Positions 9,225 through 21,144 of a stretch of 64,000 nt of DNA are shown here, piece by piece. The notes under the pieces are model-generated. The model did not search any database and had not been told where the DNA came from. It saw nothing but the letters and a program-made list of their open reading frames with translations. Numbering within the stretch: position 1 is the first letter of the stretch; the number at the start of each line of letters is the position of its first letter. This DNA comes from Allacma fusca (Eukaryota > Arthropoda > Collembola > Symphypleona > Sminthuridae). The position numbers were made by a program, and so were the translations under genes. The DNA is taken from the NCBI GenBank assembly GCA_947179485.1, contig OX359246.1, forward strand, positions 71,451,508 through 71,515,507, read 5' to 3'.

Positions 9225-12200
9225 TATTTGCCTACCAAATTAGGTTAACCAATCTAAAATTCCCTGAGTGCATAAAAAATTTCCCAGAAATACACCAACA
9301 AATTTGAAAGCTTCTGTCATAAAAATGTCAACGAATTTAAAAATCCCTCTCCGCAAGGAAGAATCTCATCCTATTGATCTCTTCCCCCACCAGAAATATT
9401 TTCCACCTGAGAAGAATCTTCCCGTCATCCCACAAAAGTCCGACCCCTGTGTAATTCAACACATGTTTACTTCGACAAAGAATGTTTTTACGAATATCTT
9501 TTAATGCTCAATTGTAAGAAATGCTATGGACTTTCCGGAGATCAATGTGATAGGTCAATGTGCTGAAATTGAAGAAATGAACTGTAAGCAATGCCAGCAA
9601 GGTAGGTATGAATTCAGATTCAAGAGTGAAACAGAAAGACCGGAAGATAGAAGATTTTCTTAGCACCCCAAATTTTCATGTCATATCCGGCCATTACAAA
9701 AATATTTCCAAGCCTTGGGCTTGTAACCAATTTCATTGGGATTCGTTTGATTATACAGATATATGAACGTTCCAAGTTGTATAGTGAGGTTGCATAACCC
9801 AAGAACGTGAGGTAGGTTTATTTATTATTCCAAAGAATTTTCTAAATATCAAGTTTATAGAAAAAGTTATTATTATATTTTATAATATAATCGCTAGAGA
9901 CGTAATTACATATATGAAACTTGTCCTGCTTAAATTACATAGTTTTGTTTTTATAGCTACGAGTCACCAACATTGCGCTTTGCGACAACAGTATAATAAC
10001 TATTAGATTCGTTAAATGACAACGACACTTGAAAGGTTCGCTTGAGGGGTTGCATAGTGTAATTATTTAGGATGAATAGAAATAATTTGACAAATAAACC
10101 TGTAATGTAGCAATTTTGGCTGGAGCTTGTGAAACATGAGTAATACTTTGCGCAAGGTTTAATAGTATGTACTTACATGTGTTTCAAACCACTTCACTAT
10201 AACATTAAATCGGATATTTCACTACACGTCTAGTTAAATTATTGCCAAAACGTCATTATTTAGTTGAAATGAACAAAGTAAGATGAGGTTTGAAATGTAC
10301 TGTGTGATTACTGACGGACAGGAAATGATGTCGACATAAAGAGAGGCTTTAAAGCAGCTGCGCAGCGATGCTTCAGGAACTTTGCATGTTCCAAAATGAA
10401 CATGTGACAAGTTTAACTAATGAATTCGGTATACTTGTTGTAGTAATTGGGTTCGTAATTGTAACTTTTACACACATTTAGGTAGCATTATGGAAATGTG
10501 ATGAGTAACCCAACAACTTGGTCAATCACAAAATCCACAAAGGTTGGGCTGGACAATTCGTCCAAAACATAAAAACCCCCGGCTTTAATTCCACATGTTG
10601 GAATGGACCTTAAAATTCTTTTAGCACATTTGGCTTCAATGCAATTTCGATTCTGAATCAAATGGATTAGTCGACGTTTGGACAATTCAATACTTTCGGG
10701 TATCTGATACATTTTCCCATACATTAAAATAAACTGGACCAATCCATATAGTCCCAAAAATACTGCTACAATTCCTATATCCGGATTTTCTTTAAAGGAT
10801 CGAATTCCAGAGAAAATCCCCATAATTGACACGAGTAGTGCTACAAGTTTAACTTTGTAATTGAGATCTGCGTAGACATTGTTGAGGAGGTTGATTTCCA
10901 GGTGGATGGCTTGTAGTTCCTTGCAAACGCTTTTCATAGTCTGCGTACGGAATTCTCCATTTTCGAATGTCCTGAAAATAAACCCCAACAAAGTTACTCG
11001 AAGTTAATGGGTGGTTCTCACAGAACGGGGAAATATTGAAATAAGTGGCAATTGAAACTGACCTAATTTTGGAGATTATTTTGCCAATACATTCTCCATA
11101 CACCCTTGGTAGTATGTTCAGAATGCAGTAAACGATTACGAACACTGCCGCTGATGCAAATGTAACGGCAAAACTATCCAAAGCGGTAGCAAGGATGAGT
11201 GTGATAGGGTTCCGAAATTTTCTCGGTATTAGTGTGTACAGTAAAAAATTGATATTATTTTGCCATAGGAACAATCCAATGGATTGCAATATGGCAGTAA
11301 GAACAACCACGGATGTGAATATGATCATTAGCTCCTGAACGGAGTGCTTGGAAAGGGAAATGAACCACTCTTTCCAATTGTGGATCCCTGCAATAGTTTT
11401 AGATTTAAGTCTTCAAAATAAATGATATAACCCACTCCTTAAGACTAACGAGATTTTAAACCTACAGAAAACAAATTCAAAATACCTGGTACTAATTCTT
11501 CGACCCATTTCTCCTTGTGCATCAATGTAATGACGTAAGAATTTTCTTCCCCTTTCAATAAAAGTATAAAAACATGGATGTACAAGCATAAACACGCACT
11601 GAAACAATACATTGTGTTTAGAATGCACTCAACGAGTTTGAATTGACGTTTGTCAGTAAGCGATTGGTAGAGGCAAAACCATTTTTGCCAAACTATTGTA
11701 GCGAAGAGGGCTATTTGAATTTTGTATAACCTTAATTTTTTTGCACTTCTTTGAAATTGTACTACACCCGTTTCCCCATCGAAACTACTGGGAAACCAAT
11801 TTAATTGAGATATTATGTCAAATGCTTTACAATTGAAGTATAAATCGCTACGAGATAACATTGCAAGTTCGGTTTTAAAATTTCGAAGAAAGATTAAATT
11901 ATAATTTTAAAATGTCAGTGTCTTGCGAAAGTTTAATAATTCTGAATTTGAAAATACTCAGCAGTTATCCACTACATATAAACAATGACACCATTTGGGA
12001 TTTAATTTTAAAGCTACTGACTTAAATTTCGACTTAAATTTTTTTCCTGTTATTTGATGCTTATTGATTGACGATCATTAAAAGGATAGGTTTTACTTGG
12101 TGAAAACATGAAATACTTTCCAACAAAAGAAAAGATGGAAAATCACATGTGATGTTAAAGGCTCCTGTAACTGAATGCTAATAAGTCGATATACTTTGTA

Positions 12201-12309
12201 TACGAAATAAATCCAAGTTGAGGCACGAATGGATAACCAGAGACACGTTTTCCACTTTTGGCCAAATCTCTGGACAATCTAGGATTGTTTATTCTGCCGT
12301 TCGCATGGT
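9225..12309. repeat. Segmental duplication, copy A (receptor region)
   Basis: This block matches 31055-38077 in the same orientation, from the TACCAAATTAGGTTAACC segment to ATTCTGCCGTTCG. Copy B is longer by two insertions; after subtracting them (about 3978 bp) the lengths agree (3085 against about 3045 bp). The first 230 bp of both copies are an AAAATCCCT-type motif array ending in CCGACCCCTG, the end of a hAT-like element related to 60674-61059. Confidence 0.88.
10488..11861 (-). CDS. Seven-TM chemoreceptor-like protein, three exons (copy A)
   Basis: Three exons join cleanly: 11486-11861, 11063-11387 and 10488-10971. Introns are 98 and 91 bp, with donors GTATTT and GTCAGT and acceptors TTGCAG and TTTCAG. 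Total is 1185 nt, 394 residues, the usual length of insect-type gustatory/odorant receptors. Hydrophobic segments occur in exon 1 (LNTMYCFSACLCLYIHVFIL), in exon 2 (two, including ATALDSFAVTFASAAVFVIV) and in exon 3 (VKLVALLVSIMGIF, IVAVFLGLYGLVQFIL). The C-terminus (GGFYVLDELSSPTFVDFVID) resembles the last-helix region of this superfamily, without the classic TYxxxxxQF motif. It would be a plasma-membrane receptor. No stop or frameshift is seen. A further 5' exon cannot be excluded. The family call is by shape and motif. Confidence 0.68.
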
Positions 12310-12310
12310 A

Positions 12311-12420
12311 TTACACCCGTTTCCCCATCGAAACTACTGGGAAACCAATTTAATTGAGAGGTTATATCAAATGCTTTACAATTGAAGTATAAATCCCTAC
12401 GAGATGGCGTTGTAAGATGT
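12311..12420 (-). pseudogene. Receptor exon-1 relic 1
   Basis: The stretch repeats the start of exon 1 of the receptor gene (the segment encoding FNCKAFDI and NWFPSSFDGETG). It begins exactly where copy A of the segmental duplication ends (after TCGCATGGTA). Only the first half of the exon is present, so this is a non-functional fragment of a further tandem receptor copy. Confidence 0.75.
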
Positions 12421-12629
12421 TAGTTTTTGGGAAAGCTAATTATTATTCAATAAATTTTCGAATTGTTTTTCCTGAATTGAAAACGCCGGTTAACAAGGAT
12501 AAGAACTGTATTAGCTGAGCTTGCAAATTAAATCTGTCTTATAAAGATAGAATTTGGGATTTAGGTTTTAACTTTTAACCCACTGACTTAAATTTCAACT
12601 TCTCCGTCTTCCTATTTTTTCTGCAATTG

Positions 12630-12775
12630 TTTGAAACTGTACTACGCCCATTTCCCCATCGAAACTACTGGGAAACCAATTTAATTGAGATATTATGTCA
12701 AATGCTTTACAACCGGATTACAAATCCCTACGAGAAAACATAACAAGTTCGGTTTTCAAATTTCAAAGTGCGATT
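12630..12775 (-). pseudogene. Receptor exon-1 relic 2
   Basis: A second partial copy of receptor exon 1, including the start of the downstream half (TTTGAAACTGTACTACGCCC). It is more diverged than relic 1, for example AACCGGATTAC in place of AATTGAAGTAT. Together with copies A and B it gives four copies of this exon in the window. Between 12776 and 14090 I recognise no gene; a GGGTCGGGT/ACCCGCCCG motif cluster lies at about 13585-13640. Confidence 0.72.
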
Positions 12776-14382
12776 CAATAATAAAATTAGCTAACTATAA
12801 ATTGATAAGTATTTTCTACTGAAATTGAAAATCTTCGCTTTGAGCACCATATCGATAAATAGCTAAGTTCAAAAATTAAATGCCTCGTTACTAATTGGGC
12901 TGATAACCCGATTGTAATTTTTAAGATTAGAAGGTTTTTTTAAACCCGTCAAATAATATTTCCAGTAATGGAGACCGTTTGTTGAAACTTTGATGGGAAC
13001 CGGTCCGGCACAAGACGTGTAACTATATTTGAGAGGGATGTTGTTAGACTGTCTTTCAAGCCTTTGTTGCCAAATTATAAACATTTTTGCAAATGTCAGT
13101 TTCTCGAGAAGGTGTCATTCATAAAGTATTCAGCACTTGTCTACTATATGTACAGATAGTATCGGTGAAGTAGGTTCTAAGAGACTTAGTTATATTTTCC
13201 CTATTATTTTCTGGCCTTCCACAGACATTGCCCCTCATGGATATTTTAATATTTAAAATGACAGTTCAGTGATTTGCTTGAGTGTAATTTTATGATGAAG
13301 TTAAAATCATAATTGACACGAGGCCTTAATTTATTTAAAACTGTATTGTGCATAGTAAATTATAACTTCACTTGTGTGCTTGAAACCTTTCAGTCGGATG
13401 AATGAATTATGAGGTATGAATGTTTCTATTTAAAAATGCGACATTATAATCAGTACATTTAGGGTGTTGTACCAATCATTATTTTAATAGGACATTAGCT
13501 TTGGTCTAAAACGTGGGCATTAACTAGGATGCCTAAATGTTCTGATTTGTGTTGGATTAAAAGGCGTGGCTCGAGGGTAGAAATTCGGGTCGGGTCAGGG
13601 CATAACCCGCCCGTGCGCGTTATGGGCGGGTTCGGACTTGGTTGATGGGATGATGGGAAGTTTGCGATGGGATGATGGATTTTTATTGTATTTCAAGGGG
13701 TGGTTAGGGTCGAACTTTATGCACAGAGTTTGGGATGGTGGTAGTGTTCAACCTGGATTTAAGTGTACCTAAGCAGCCCACAAAACGACTAAATTTCAAT
13801 CAAAGACGTTTAGGATTTTTCCATTTAGAATTATATATAGCTTGTGTCCATTTGTACTTGCTCATATGTATACGCCCTTGTAAATGTTGGTTAAAGTTTC
13901 TGCTGTGAACTCAAAAGCGTGTATTAATTAGTTTTATTAATAATTAATAAAATTAATTTAAAAAAGTTGAGCACTTCAAATTTCATCCAATACAAGACTT
14001 AAGACACCAAATGTAAGATTTTAATACGATAATAATGTAATTATTACACTACTTACTCCTAGACTTAGCATTTTTCAAAGCTTCAGGAACATGTTGGAAG
14101 CATCTGCAAATTCAAGTTCTCCACGCAATTTCATTTGAATGAAAAGCTTTAACGTTACATCACAATTGAGTTTTTATAGGGCTGATGTGCGTGAAAACGA
14201 CACTGTCCATGTTAAATCCATATTTAAATTTCCGTTTTTAAAAGGGTTATAAGGTAAAAAATTGTATTTAAAAATAAAAGGTGTCTTGCAGTTTGCAGCT
14301 GGAAGAAATTCAATATTTGGCGAAATTTTTAAATTCCGGGTGGTACAGCTGACATGGAATGCTTGTGAAATTGTGAATACAC

Positions 14383-14969
14383 CAGGGACGGGAATTCGAA
14401 TTCAAATCGGAATTAGAATCGGAATTATATTCAAAAAATTCGGGTATCCGAATCGATATTGGAATCGGAAAAAAATTCATTAAGGTATTTGCATCCAAAA
14501 TCGGATTCGAATAAAAACAAGAGTATTCGAATCGGTATTCGAATATTTTTTTATGAATTCCGATTCCAATAAAGTGTCGATTTCATTGGGTTTTATACTG
14601 CCACGTGCGAGAAAATGTTCATAGGAAGCATTTTTTAAAAGCCGCACACATAATATTATAAAATCCAAAGACAAAGTAACGAACGTTTGGCAAAGGAAAA
14701 GTATATATTTAGCTTAGAAACGCTTAATGCGTTATGTATCGCTTATGTTTTTGCGATTAAATTATTCCGTTGAATAAATTCCCATTTTTATAAGAATATC
14801 CGAAAAGTATTTGAATCGGAATCCATATTCCGGAAGTATTCAAATATATTAGAATCCGTATCGGAATTCAAATTTTGTAGTATTAAAATAAGTAATTAAA
14901 ATTGAAATCGAAATTAGAAAGTATTCGAATCCGAATTTAAATCCGTATGTTTCCGATATCCCGTCCCTG
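14383..14969. mobile_element. hAT-like non-autonomous element, TTCGAATCC family
   Basis: Ends are CAGGGACGGGAATTCG and, reversed, CAGGGACGGGATATCGG; the 8-bp target duplication GAATACAC is perfect (14375-14382, 14970-14977). A related site without the insert is at 57020-57045. Both arms are saturated with variants of ATTCGAATCCGAATT. No transposase is encoded. A second copy in the other orientation is at 39413-40324. Confidence 0.88.
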
Positions 14970-15699
14970 GAATACACACCTGCTTAATTACAAGACTTTA
15001 TTCTTTTAACTAGAGCACGACCAAATAAATAGCTGCATTTTTTCCCTGTACCAAGTTTTGTTTTAATCCATAACTTTTAAAACTTTAAACGGACTAGAAA
15101 AGATGTTCTTAGAACGGAGATAGGAGCTTTGCATTTTCTAAGGATAGAATGTTGTATCATAAACTTTGGATGGTCCAGATGGAACGTCTTAAAACTGAAG
15201 GAATGCATTGAAATTTTCAATGACAGGTTGTGTGGAATATGGATTAAATATTCTTGTTCCCAAGACTGTAGATAGTTTGTGGCTAGTAGGTAAGATTAAG
15301 GTGTTTACTAGCTAAATATTGTTTGTAATAATTCCGTGGGTAATATAATGATAAGGGAAAATTTTGTTCAAATTGTAAACATTCAGCATTGTGCAGAAAT
15401 GTTAAGAAAATCTAATCAGTATTTAGGACTTGGTCAATGACAGTATTCATGAAGATTAGCTTGGATACCCGGTCCAATATATAAAAGCCCCAGCTTTAAT
15501 TATTCCACATTTTGAAATGGACTTTAAAGTCATTTAACGCAGTTGGCTTCAATGCAATTCCAATTCCCGATCAAATTGATTAAATTCAATGCCTCATCTG
15601 AATACCTACCATCCGTTATCTTCAAGAAACTGGATTATAAACAAACAAAATTGACATAAAGTGTAGACCGTATATTGTTTGCAGTCCTGATTGATTATC

Positions 15700-15993
15700 G
15701 ATGTTTGTCAACTGCCACCTGAACTTGAAAATTATCAAGTGTCACCTGCACTTGAAAATTGTCAAGTGCCACCTGAACTTGAAAATTATCAAGTACCACC
15801 TCAACATGAAAATTTTCAAGTGCCACCTGAACTTGAAAATTATCAAGTACCACCTCAACTTAAAAATTATCAAGTGCCACCTGAACTTGAAAATTATCAA
15901 GTGCCACCTGCACTTGAAAATTATCAAGTGCCACCTGAACTTGAAAATTATCAAGTGCCACCTGAACTTGAAAATTATCAAGTACCACCAGAT
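15700..15993. repeat. 27-bp minisatellite, about 11 units
   Basis: The unit is AATTATCAAGTGCCACCTGA + ACTTGAA (27 bp). Because 27 is a multiple of three, the plus strand stays open as a nine-residue repeat (ENYQVPPEL), and two other frames are open too, so I do not call a gene. It is followed directly by the TTGTCAAATGGCAGGTTGGT segment that marks the exonuclease-bearing repeat family (also at 19655 and 63145). Confidence 0.88.
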
Positions 15994-16550
15994 TGAATTG
16001 TCAAATGGCAGGTTGGTAAGTCTAGTGGTATTGGAGCCTATTGGTATTTTAATAATTTTCTGTAACAGGATGGTATATAAACTAACCCGTGAGATGTCAT
16101 TCACTTTTGCAGGGCCAATATTTATCCATACGTCTACCTAGTGACTCCATCGGTCACCTTGAAAGGAGTGCCATTTGTAATGTTGAAGACGAGTTTCGAA
16201 ATTCGGTGGCTTAAGTTGCAATTACTTTCATGGGATAAAGGTATATCAGAATGAAAACATATATCATATTGGAATTAACTGGCAGTATCAAGTATATGTG
16301 CGTGTGTTTGCAACTTGTTCACACTTATTGAGTCTATACAATGCGATTCTAAGAAGCAATTTTTTATAGGGAGAGGTGAGGTAACCTGCAGATTGGTTCC
16401 AGTTGTTGCATTGTGTATTATGAGAAAAAAATATTGATGGACCACGTATGTGCAAGTACAATGAGAAAATAATAATGTGTTTCACTGTACCCCATGACTT
16501 ACAAATCAATAGTTTCCTGTTGATTGTAAGTAAATTCAATCATGAAAACT
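15994..16550 (+). pseudogene. Exonuclease-family 5' fragment, copy a
   Basis: After the minisatellite comes the segment shared with 19634-20130 and, inverted, with 28220-29700. It holds an acceptor (CACTTTTGCAG at about 16110) and a degenerate version of the exon encoding NDEDEFRDAVTQVAN, followed by GATAAAG/GTATATC, a plausible donor that the other copies have lost. The copy stops before the nuclease domain. Confidence 0.6.
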
Positions 16551-16829
16551 ACTAATTATAATTTTAAAGAAATTTTAATTTACATTACGAAATAACTTCA
16601 TTCCTAATTGCAATCTTGAATGTATATTGAATATTTCCTTATATTTGAATATCTTGAATATTTCTTACATGTAAAGTACTGAGTAAGCGTATCTGTCTGT
16701 ACATGAGGAACAAAGTATTCATAAATTAGGGAAATTAAGGGGGAACATCCAGTAAATAAGCAGCAACATGTCATCTTCCGTTGATTTTGTCACCCAATGC
16801 AAATAAAGAACGAACGGAACCCAGTGCTT

Positions 16830-17300
16830 GGACCAATTCAATTCTGAACTGAAAATTTCAGTTAAGTTCAATTAAGTTCAATTCACTACTTTTTCGATTC
16901 AATTCAAGATGAAATAGAACCGATTAATTCAGTTCATAACTTAGAATTGAACTGAATCGTTTTCTTTGCATTGCAGTTCAAACAATTCATTCTGCCCCAA
17001 ACATTTCAATAAAAAATCCACCGTTTACAGACTCTCCAGATCCTTTAAGTAGCGACTTGTACCCTTAATTTAGTTTCCTTTTGTTGTGCGCTTGGAAAAC
17101 ACTGCCGCCATTTCTAGAAAGCGTATTTGTAAGTATATCTATAGAAACTGTTGGTTTTTGATTCAGTTCAGTTCAATTCAACATTTTGAACTGAACTGAA
17201 TTGAATTGGTTTTTACTGAACTGAATTGAAAATCTAGTTTCAATTCAGTTCAGCATGTGAATTGAACTGAACTGGAGAAAACTGAACTGAATTATTTTAT
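16830..17300. mobile_element. TTCAATTCAGTTCA motif array, truncated hAT-like element
   Basis: A CAGTGCTTGGACC start at 16823 is followed by dense AATTCAATTC and GAACTGAACTG motifs in both orientations, ending at about 17300. The opposite end with a matching terminus is not found, so the element appears cut. The style equals the arms of the complete elements in this window. Confidence 0.5.
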
Positions 17301-17309
17301 TCATATTTT

Positions 17310-17600
17310 CCAACAATTTCAGACAGAAGTTGTTTATTATGCTTCTTGAAATTACAATCTGAGGTTGCTGACTAAACTGAATTCAGTAGAGTTTATTATT
17401 CAGTTTATTATTTCGGGTTTTGTTAGCTTTGGTTTTAATTACAACTTACTGAATTTTCAACCGGTAATTTTCATAATTAATTTCTGTAATTTTCACAAAC
17501 ATTAAATATCGGTATAATTTATTGAACTTTTATAGTTGAAAGAGTTGCGTAATTAAAAAGTGGGGCAACGTGATGTTCTGATGAAATTAAATTAATGAAC
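17310..17600. repeat. Repeat shared with 62125-62410
   Basis: The block from CATATTTTCCAA to GATGAAATTAAAT is repeated at 62125-62410 with scattered differences. The matching continues patchily at 18900-18960 and 62770-62820. It precedes an exonuclease-family copy in both places, so it is probably the outer part of that repeat. From 17600 to 19050 I see no gene. Confidence 0.65.
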
Positions 17601-19059
17601 AAAACACGCCCAGTAAACCACGAACGTTGCAGGACCATTGTACCAATGCATAATTCTAACGTTAGCATGCTGCCTCAATGTTAATCTTAGAGTTTTCCAA
17701 ACACTCAAATGTCCCCTTGTCAGATTTTAACGTTCAACTAACTAACGAAACGTGAATCATTTAATGGTAACATAACACTAAAATATTACTACAAAAAATT
17801 TCCTGCCTATAATACTCTTTACCCTGAATTATAATACAATAGTTCAAATAACTTCAACAACAACATGATTACATCATTGTATATCTTTTTTATTGCAATG
17901 ATTACTATTAACACCATGCTTTAAAAGACATACAGACCAAGATTAAAATACAACAATAACACAAAACCGTAGAAACAAGTCTCCGTCGTTGTCAAGGCCT
18001 AAAATAGTCTCTACAATATTCTCAAACTGATTTCGACTGAATCGTTAGTAGAGACAGCCGACGAATAAGCTCTGAAAACATAAAACAAAATACAAAAATT
18101 ACATTAGTCAAATATTGTCTTATTTTGAATGTCTTCCCAATGTTCATGAAGTCTGAACATAATATACTCAGTACTATTTTGACACTCTAACTTTCAATAA
18201 TACCTAATACTTACTTTTTGATTATCCTTTGAAATCCTAGTTCCAGTTAAAGGTCATGGTCGGAGACATACCTGAAAATAATAAATTAGGGAAATGATAA
18301 AATAATTATAAAAAGACTTGTTACTGTCAAAGTCAAGGTTATATAACTGCCTTAATTTTCAGGTAGTAAAATTAGTTTTGTTCCTGTGATTTATTTTTGT
18401 ATTGTAAAAATCCCTTTTCTTGAAAGAAGAAGAATGCATAAAATATAATTCAAACAATTCACCATAACATGTCATATAATTTTCAATAAAATATCCACGT
18501 TTACTCGGCAACAATAGTACACATTGAAATTTGTCATCAGATATATATTCTATATTCACATAACGAGTAGCCAGGCCCTGGAAATCTGGGAGGACCCCTA
18601 TTCTAGAAATCTATGATAGTTTGCAGAATGTTATTTCTAGATGCACATATTTGAATACATTTAAAGCTATCACATGTAAAATCCCGGTAGGAATTCTTAA
18701 AGAGAACAAGAAGAAATGACTCGGTGGTGTTTTCCGAGCACACAGTGTCTTGGGTGGTCATACAAGTGGCATTTCGCAATAATGTGAAGGAGATCGTCCT
18801 GCTACTCGATGTTCAGTATACATAAATCAGGGAATGTGAGCTTGATCTTATCCCCGGGTGTGTAGAACATAATATAATTTAATCTAAGATTATACAGGCG
18901 TATATATTATTTGAATGGGATTTCCCATCATTATCAAAACTCCGACAGCTGTATTCTTTCAATTAAATTAAAGCTGTCATCAATTGTTAAGCCATATTTG
19001 GAGTTTAAGAAAAATATTACATTGTATGTAAAGAGTAGCAATGAAGCCTCTTACTGTTA

Positions 19060-19520
19060 ACTGTAACACGTAAGGAATATTACTTACATTTTTAAAGAAA
19101 AGAGAATCTTATTGTCTATTGTATCGTGCTCAACTATTGGTTAAAAAAGGATGCTTCATCTAAGAAGCTTGGACTCTGTAGTCTGATCGGTATTAGCTCT
19201 GAACAAGAGTAACAATGTAAATGTAACGGAAACGAAACCAGTTTGAACTGGATAATTCCTGTTTTACAACCAACCCTACGGTATATAAACCCAGCTCCTT
19301 CACACACTCGGAGAGTCTGGCTCGGATCTTCTCCATTGTAACTTACTGTTACTCTGCCGGACTCAACTCCACTCCACTCTCCTTCTCTAGCTCTCACTCT
19401 TCCTCTTATTCTTTTTGTACACTGAATAAATATTACTATAATTGGCAATACTCTCTTAATATTCTCCAACTTTATTATTTAACTATTAGAGCTACACTCC
19501 TTTAAGGTATAACTCCAATT
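19060..19520 (+). mobile_element. Possible solo LTR
   Basis: The stretch has promoter-like order: TATATAAA at about 19281, a C/T-rich leader, and the polyadenylation signal AATAAA at about 19425. It opens near TGTTAACTGTAACACG and ends near CTTAACA. No target duplication could be fixed and no internal retroelement region follows, so the call is tentative. Confidence 0.3.
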
Positions 19521-19633
19521 AGACCTTAACACAATTTACTTACCCGTTACTCATTACCTGTTTTACATGTTTAAAAAAAGTGAAACAACACATGTCGTAG
19601 TAGCAATTCCCTATAAGAAGTTAACCTTTAAAA

Positions 19634-20520
19634 TTGTCAAGTGTCACCCGAACTTGGATATTGTCAAATGGCAGGTTGGTAAGTCTAGTAGTATTGGAAC
19701 ATCGAAATTGCAGCTTGAACTCGCAGCTCGCCTGTGATTTTAAACGGGCTCGATCGGGGTTTCAAAGTAATGATGAAGACGAGTTTCGAGATGCGGTGAC
19801 TCAAGTGGCAAATATTTTCATGGGATAAAGTTTAACCAGAATGGAAATCCACCCTGTCATATTGGAATTAACTAGCAGTATCAAATATGTTTGCACGTGT
19901 TTGTAAGTTGTTCAGATGTGAGACTATTTTGTGTGATTTTAAAAAGCAATTATTTTATAAGGAGAGATGAGGCAACCTAAAGATCGGTTGCAGTTGTTAC
20001 AGTGTGCATTATGAGATAAAAAATATTGACGGATATTGTATGTAAGTGCAAGTACAACGAGAAAATAATACTCTAAGTTTCAATATACCCCATGACGTGC
20101 CAATCAGTAGTTTCCGGCTGAGTAAATTCCATCAATAGAACCATTTGCAGACATTTTAATTTACAGTACATAATAACTTCGCCTCTTTTATGTACAGTCA
20201 AGAGTAAGTGTATATATCCAAAAATACGGCACATAATAATAATAAATTAGAGAAACTAAGGGGGAAACGTCCAGGAAATAGGCAATCTTCCGCTGATTTT
20301 CCCACCCAATGCAAATAAAAGAAGGAATGGAACCTTTTTGTTGTTTGTGCTCTACAGAATCCCTGCAAATGTTGGAGAAAAACATTGCCTCAATTCCATT
20401 CTCCACTTGGGAACACGTGTGTGTACATACGTATTTGGACAGTTTTTCGTATTTATCTTTCATGATAATGTTGTGATCAACCGTGTCTGAACTTCTAAAC
20501 AGTACATACATGTTACTGTA
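19634..20520 (+). pseudogene. Exonuclease-family 5' fragment, copy b
   Basis: Starts with one unit of the AACTTGGATATTGTCAAATGG repeat, then the exon encoding NDEDEFRDAVTQVANIF (about 19768-19826). At about 20350-20440 comes the exon matching the one at 27884-27968, with its CTCTACAG acceptor. It is the inverted counterpart of 27850-29630 and is cut off at about 20520, before the catalytic exons. Confidence 0.65.
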
Positions 20521-20791
20521 AGGTACATAATAATTTTAAAAATTTTAGCAATAGGGGCAATATGAGTCATTTGCTTCTTCTGTCTCGTACCGTCTCCTTG
20601 CAAAATAAACTTTTAACTTTCAGGGGAGGCAGAATTTTCAAACACCAGTGGGGTTTACTAGCTTTCTGTACTACATAGTATGATAAAAGACTATATGTAT
20701 GTAGATATATGTATATATTAAATCTCGGCTTTCATTTCATACGTTTATGTAAAACATTCATTCCTTGTATGATAAAAGACTATGTAATTTG

Positions 20792-20793
<2 letters not shown>

Positions 20794-20838
<45 letters not shown>
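20794..20838. repeat. (TA)n microsatellite
   Basis: An uninterrupted run of about 22 TA units. Confidence 0.95.
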
Positions 20839-20841
<3 letters not shown>

Positions 20842-21144
20842 AAGAGGAGGGAAAACAGTTGAGGGATGGTGAGTGTAGCTCAGAGTGGGCACTGTGGCTA
20901 AGAGTAATTATAAATACTTCCGGTCAGTTTGAATGCCAAAACCAGAGTGATCAACTTTATTTTAGAGTAGTTAGTTCTTCAGTTCAAGTCAACTCTTAAG
21001 ACTATCGTCCAATACATTCTCATGATGAAATCATAAACGCATTATTTAATTCTAATATTTCTAAAATTGAATAAGTTGTTTTCCGAATTTAGTTATTTTC
21101 CTAAATACATCGTCGTTGACAATAGTAACGCAACAATATATATA

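Noticed and set aside
8472-9504. Plus-strand frames
   Set aside because: Composition and lack of motifs suggest chance; the last of them lies in an AAAATCCCT transposon array.
12268-12290. GGACAATCTAGGATTGTTT, resembling the dispersed palindrome
   Set aside because: It lacks the CCGG centre and AGAC/GTCT arms and belongs to the receptor duplication.
15700-15993. CRISPR-like array
   Set aside because: There are no unique spacers; the units are directly joined, and the genome is eukaryotic.
15691-16141. Open frames on both strands across the 27-bp repeat
   Set aside because: Any repeat whose unit is a multiple of three without stops stays open; three frames are open at once, so no gene is implied.
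19134-19469. Minus-strand frame of 111 residues
   Set aside because: It is antisense to the LTR-like leader and matches no family I know.
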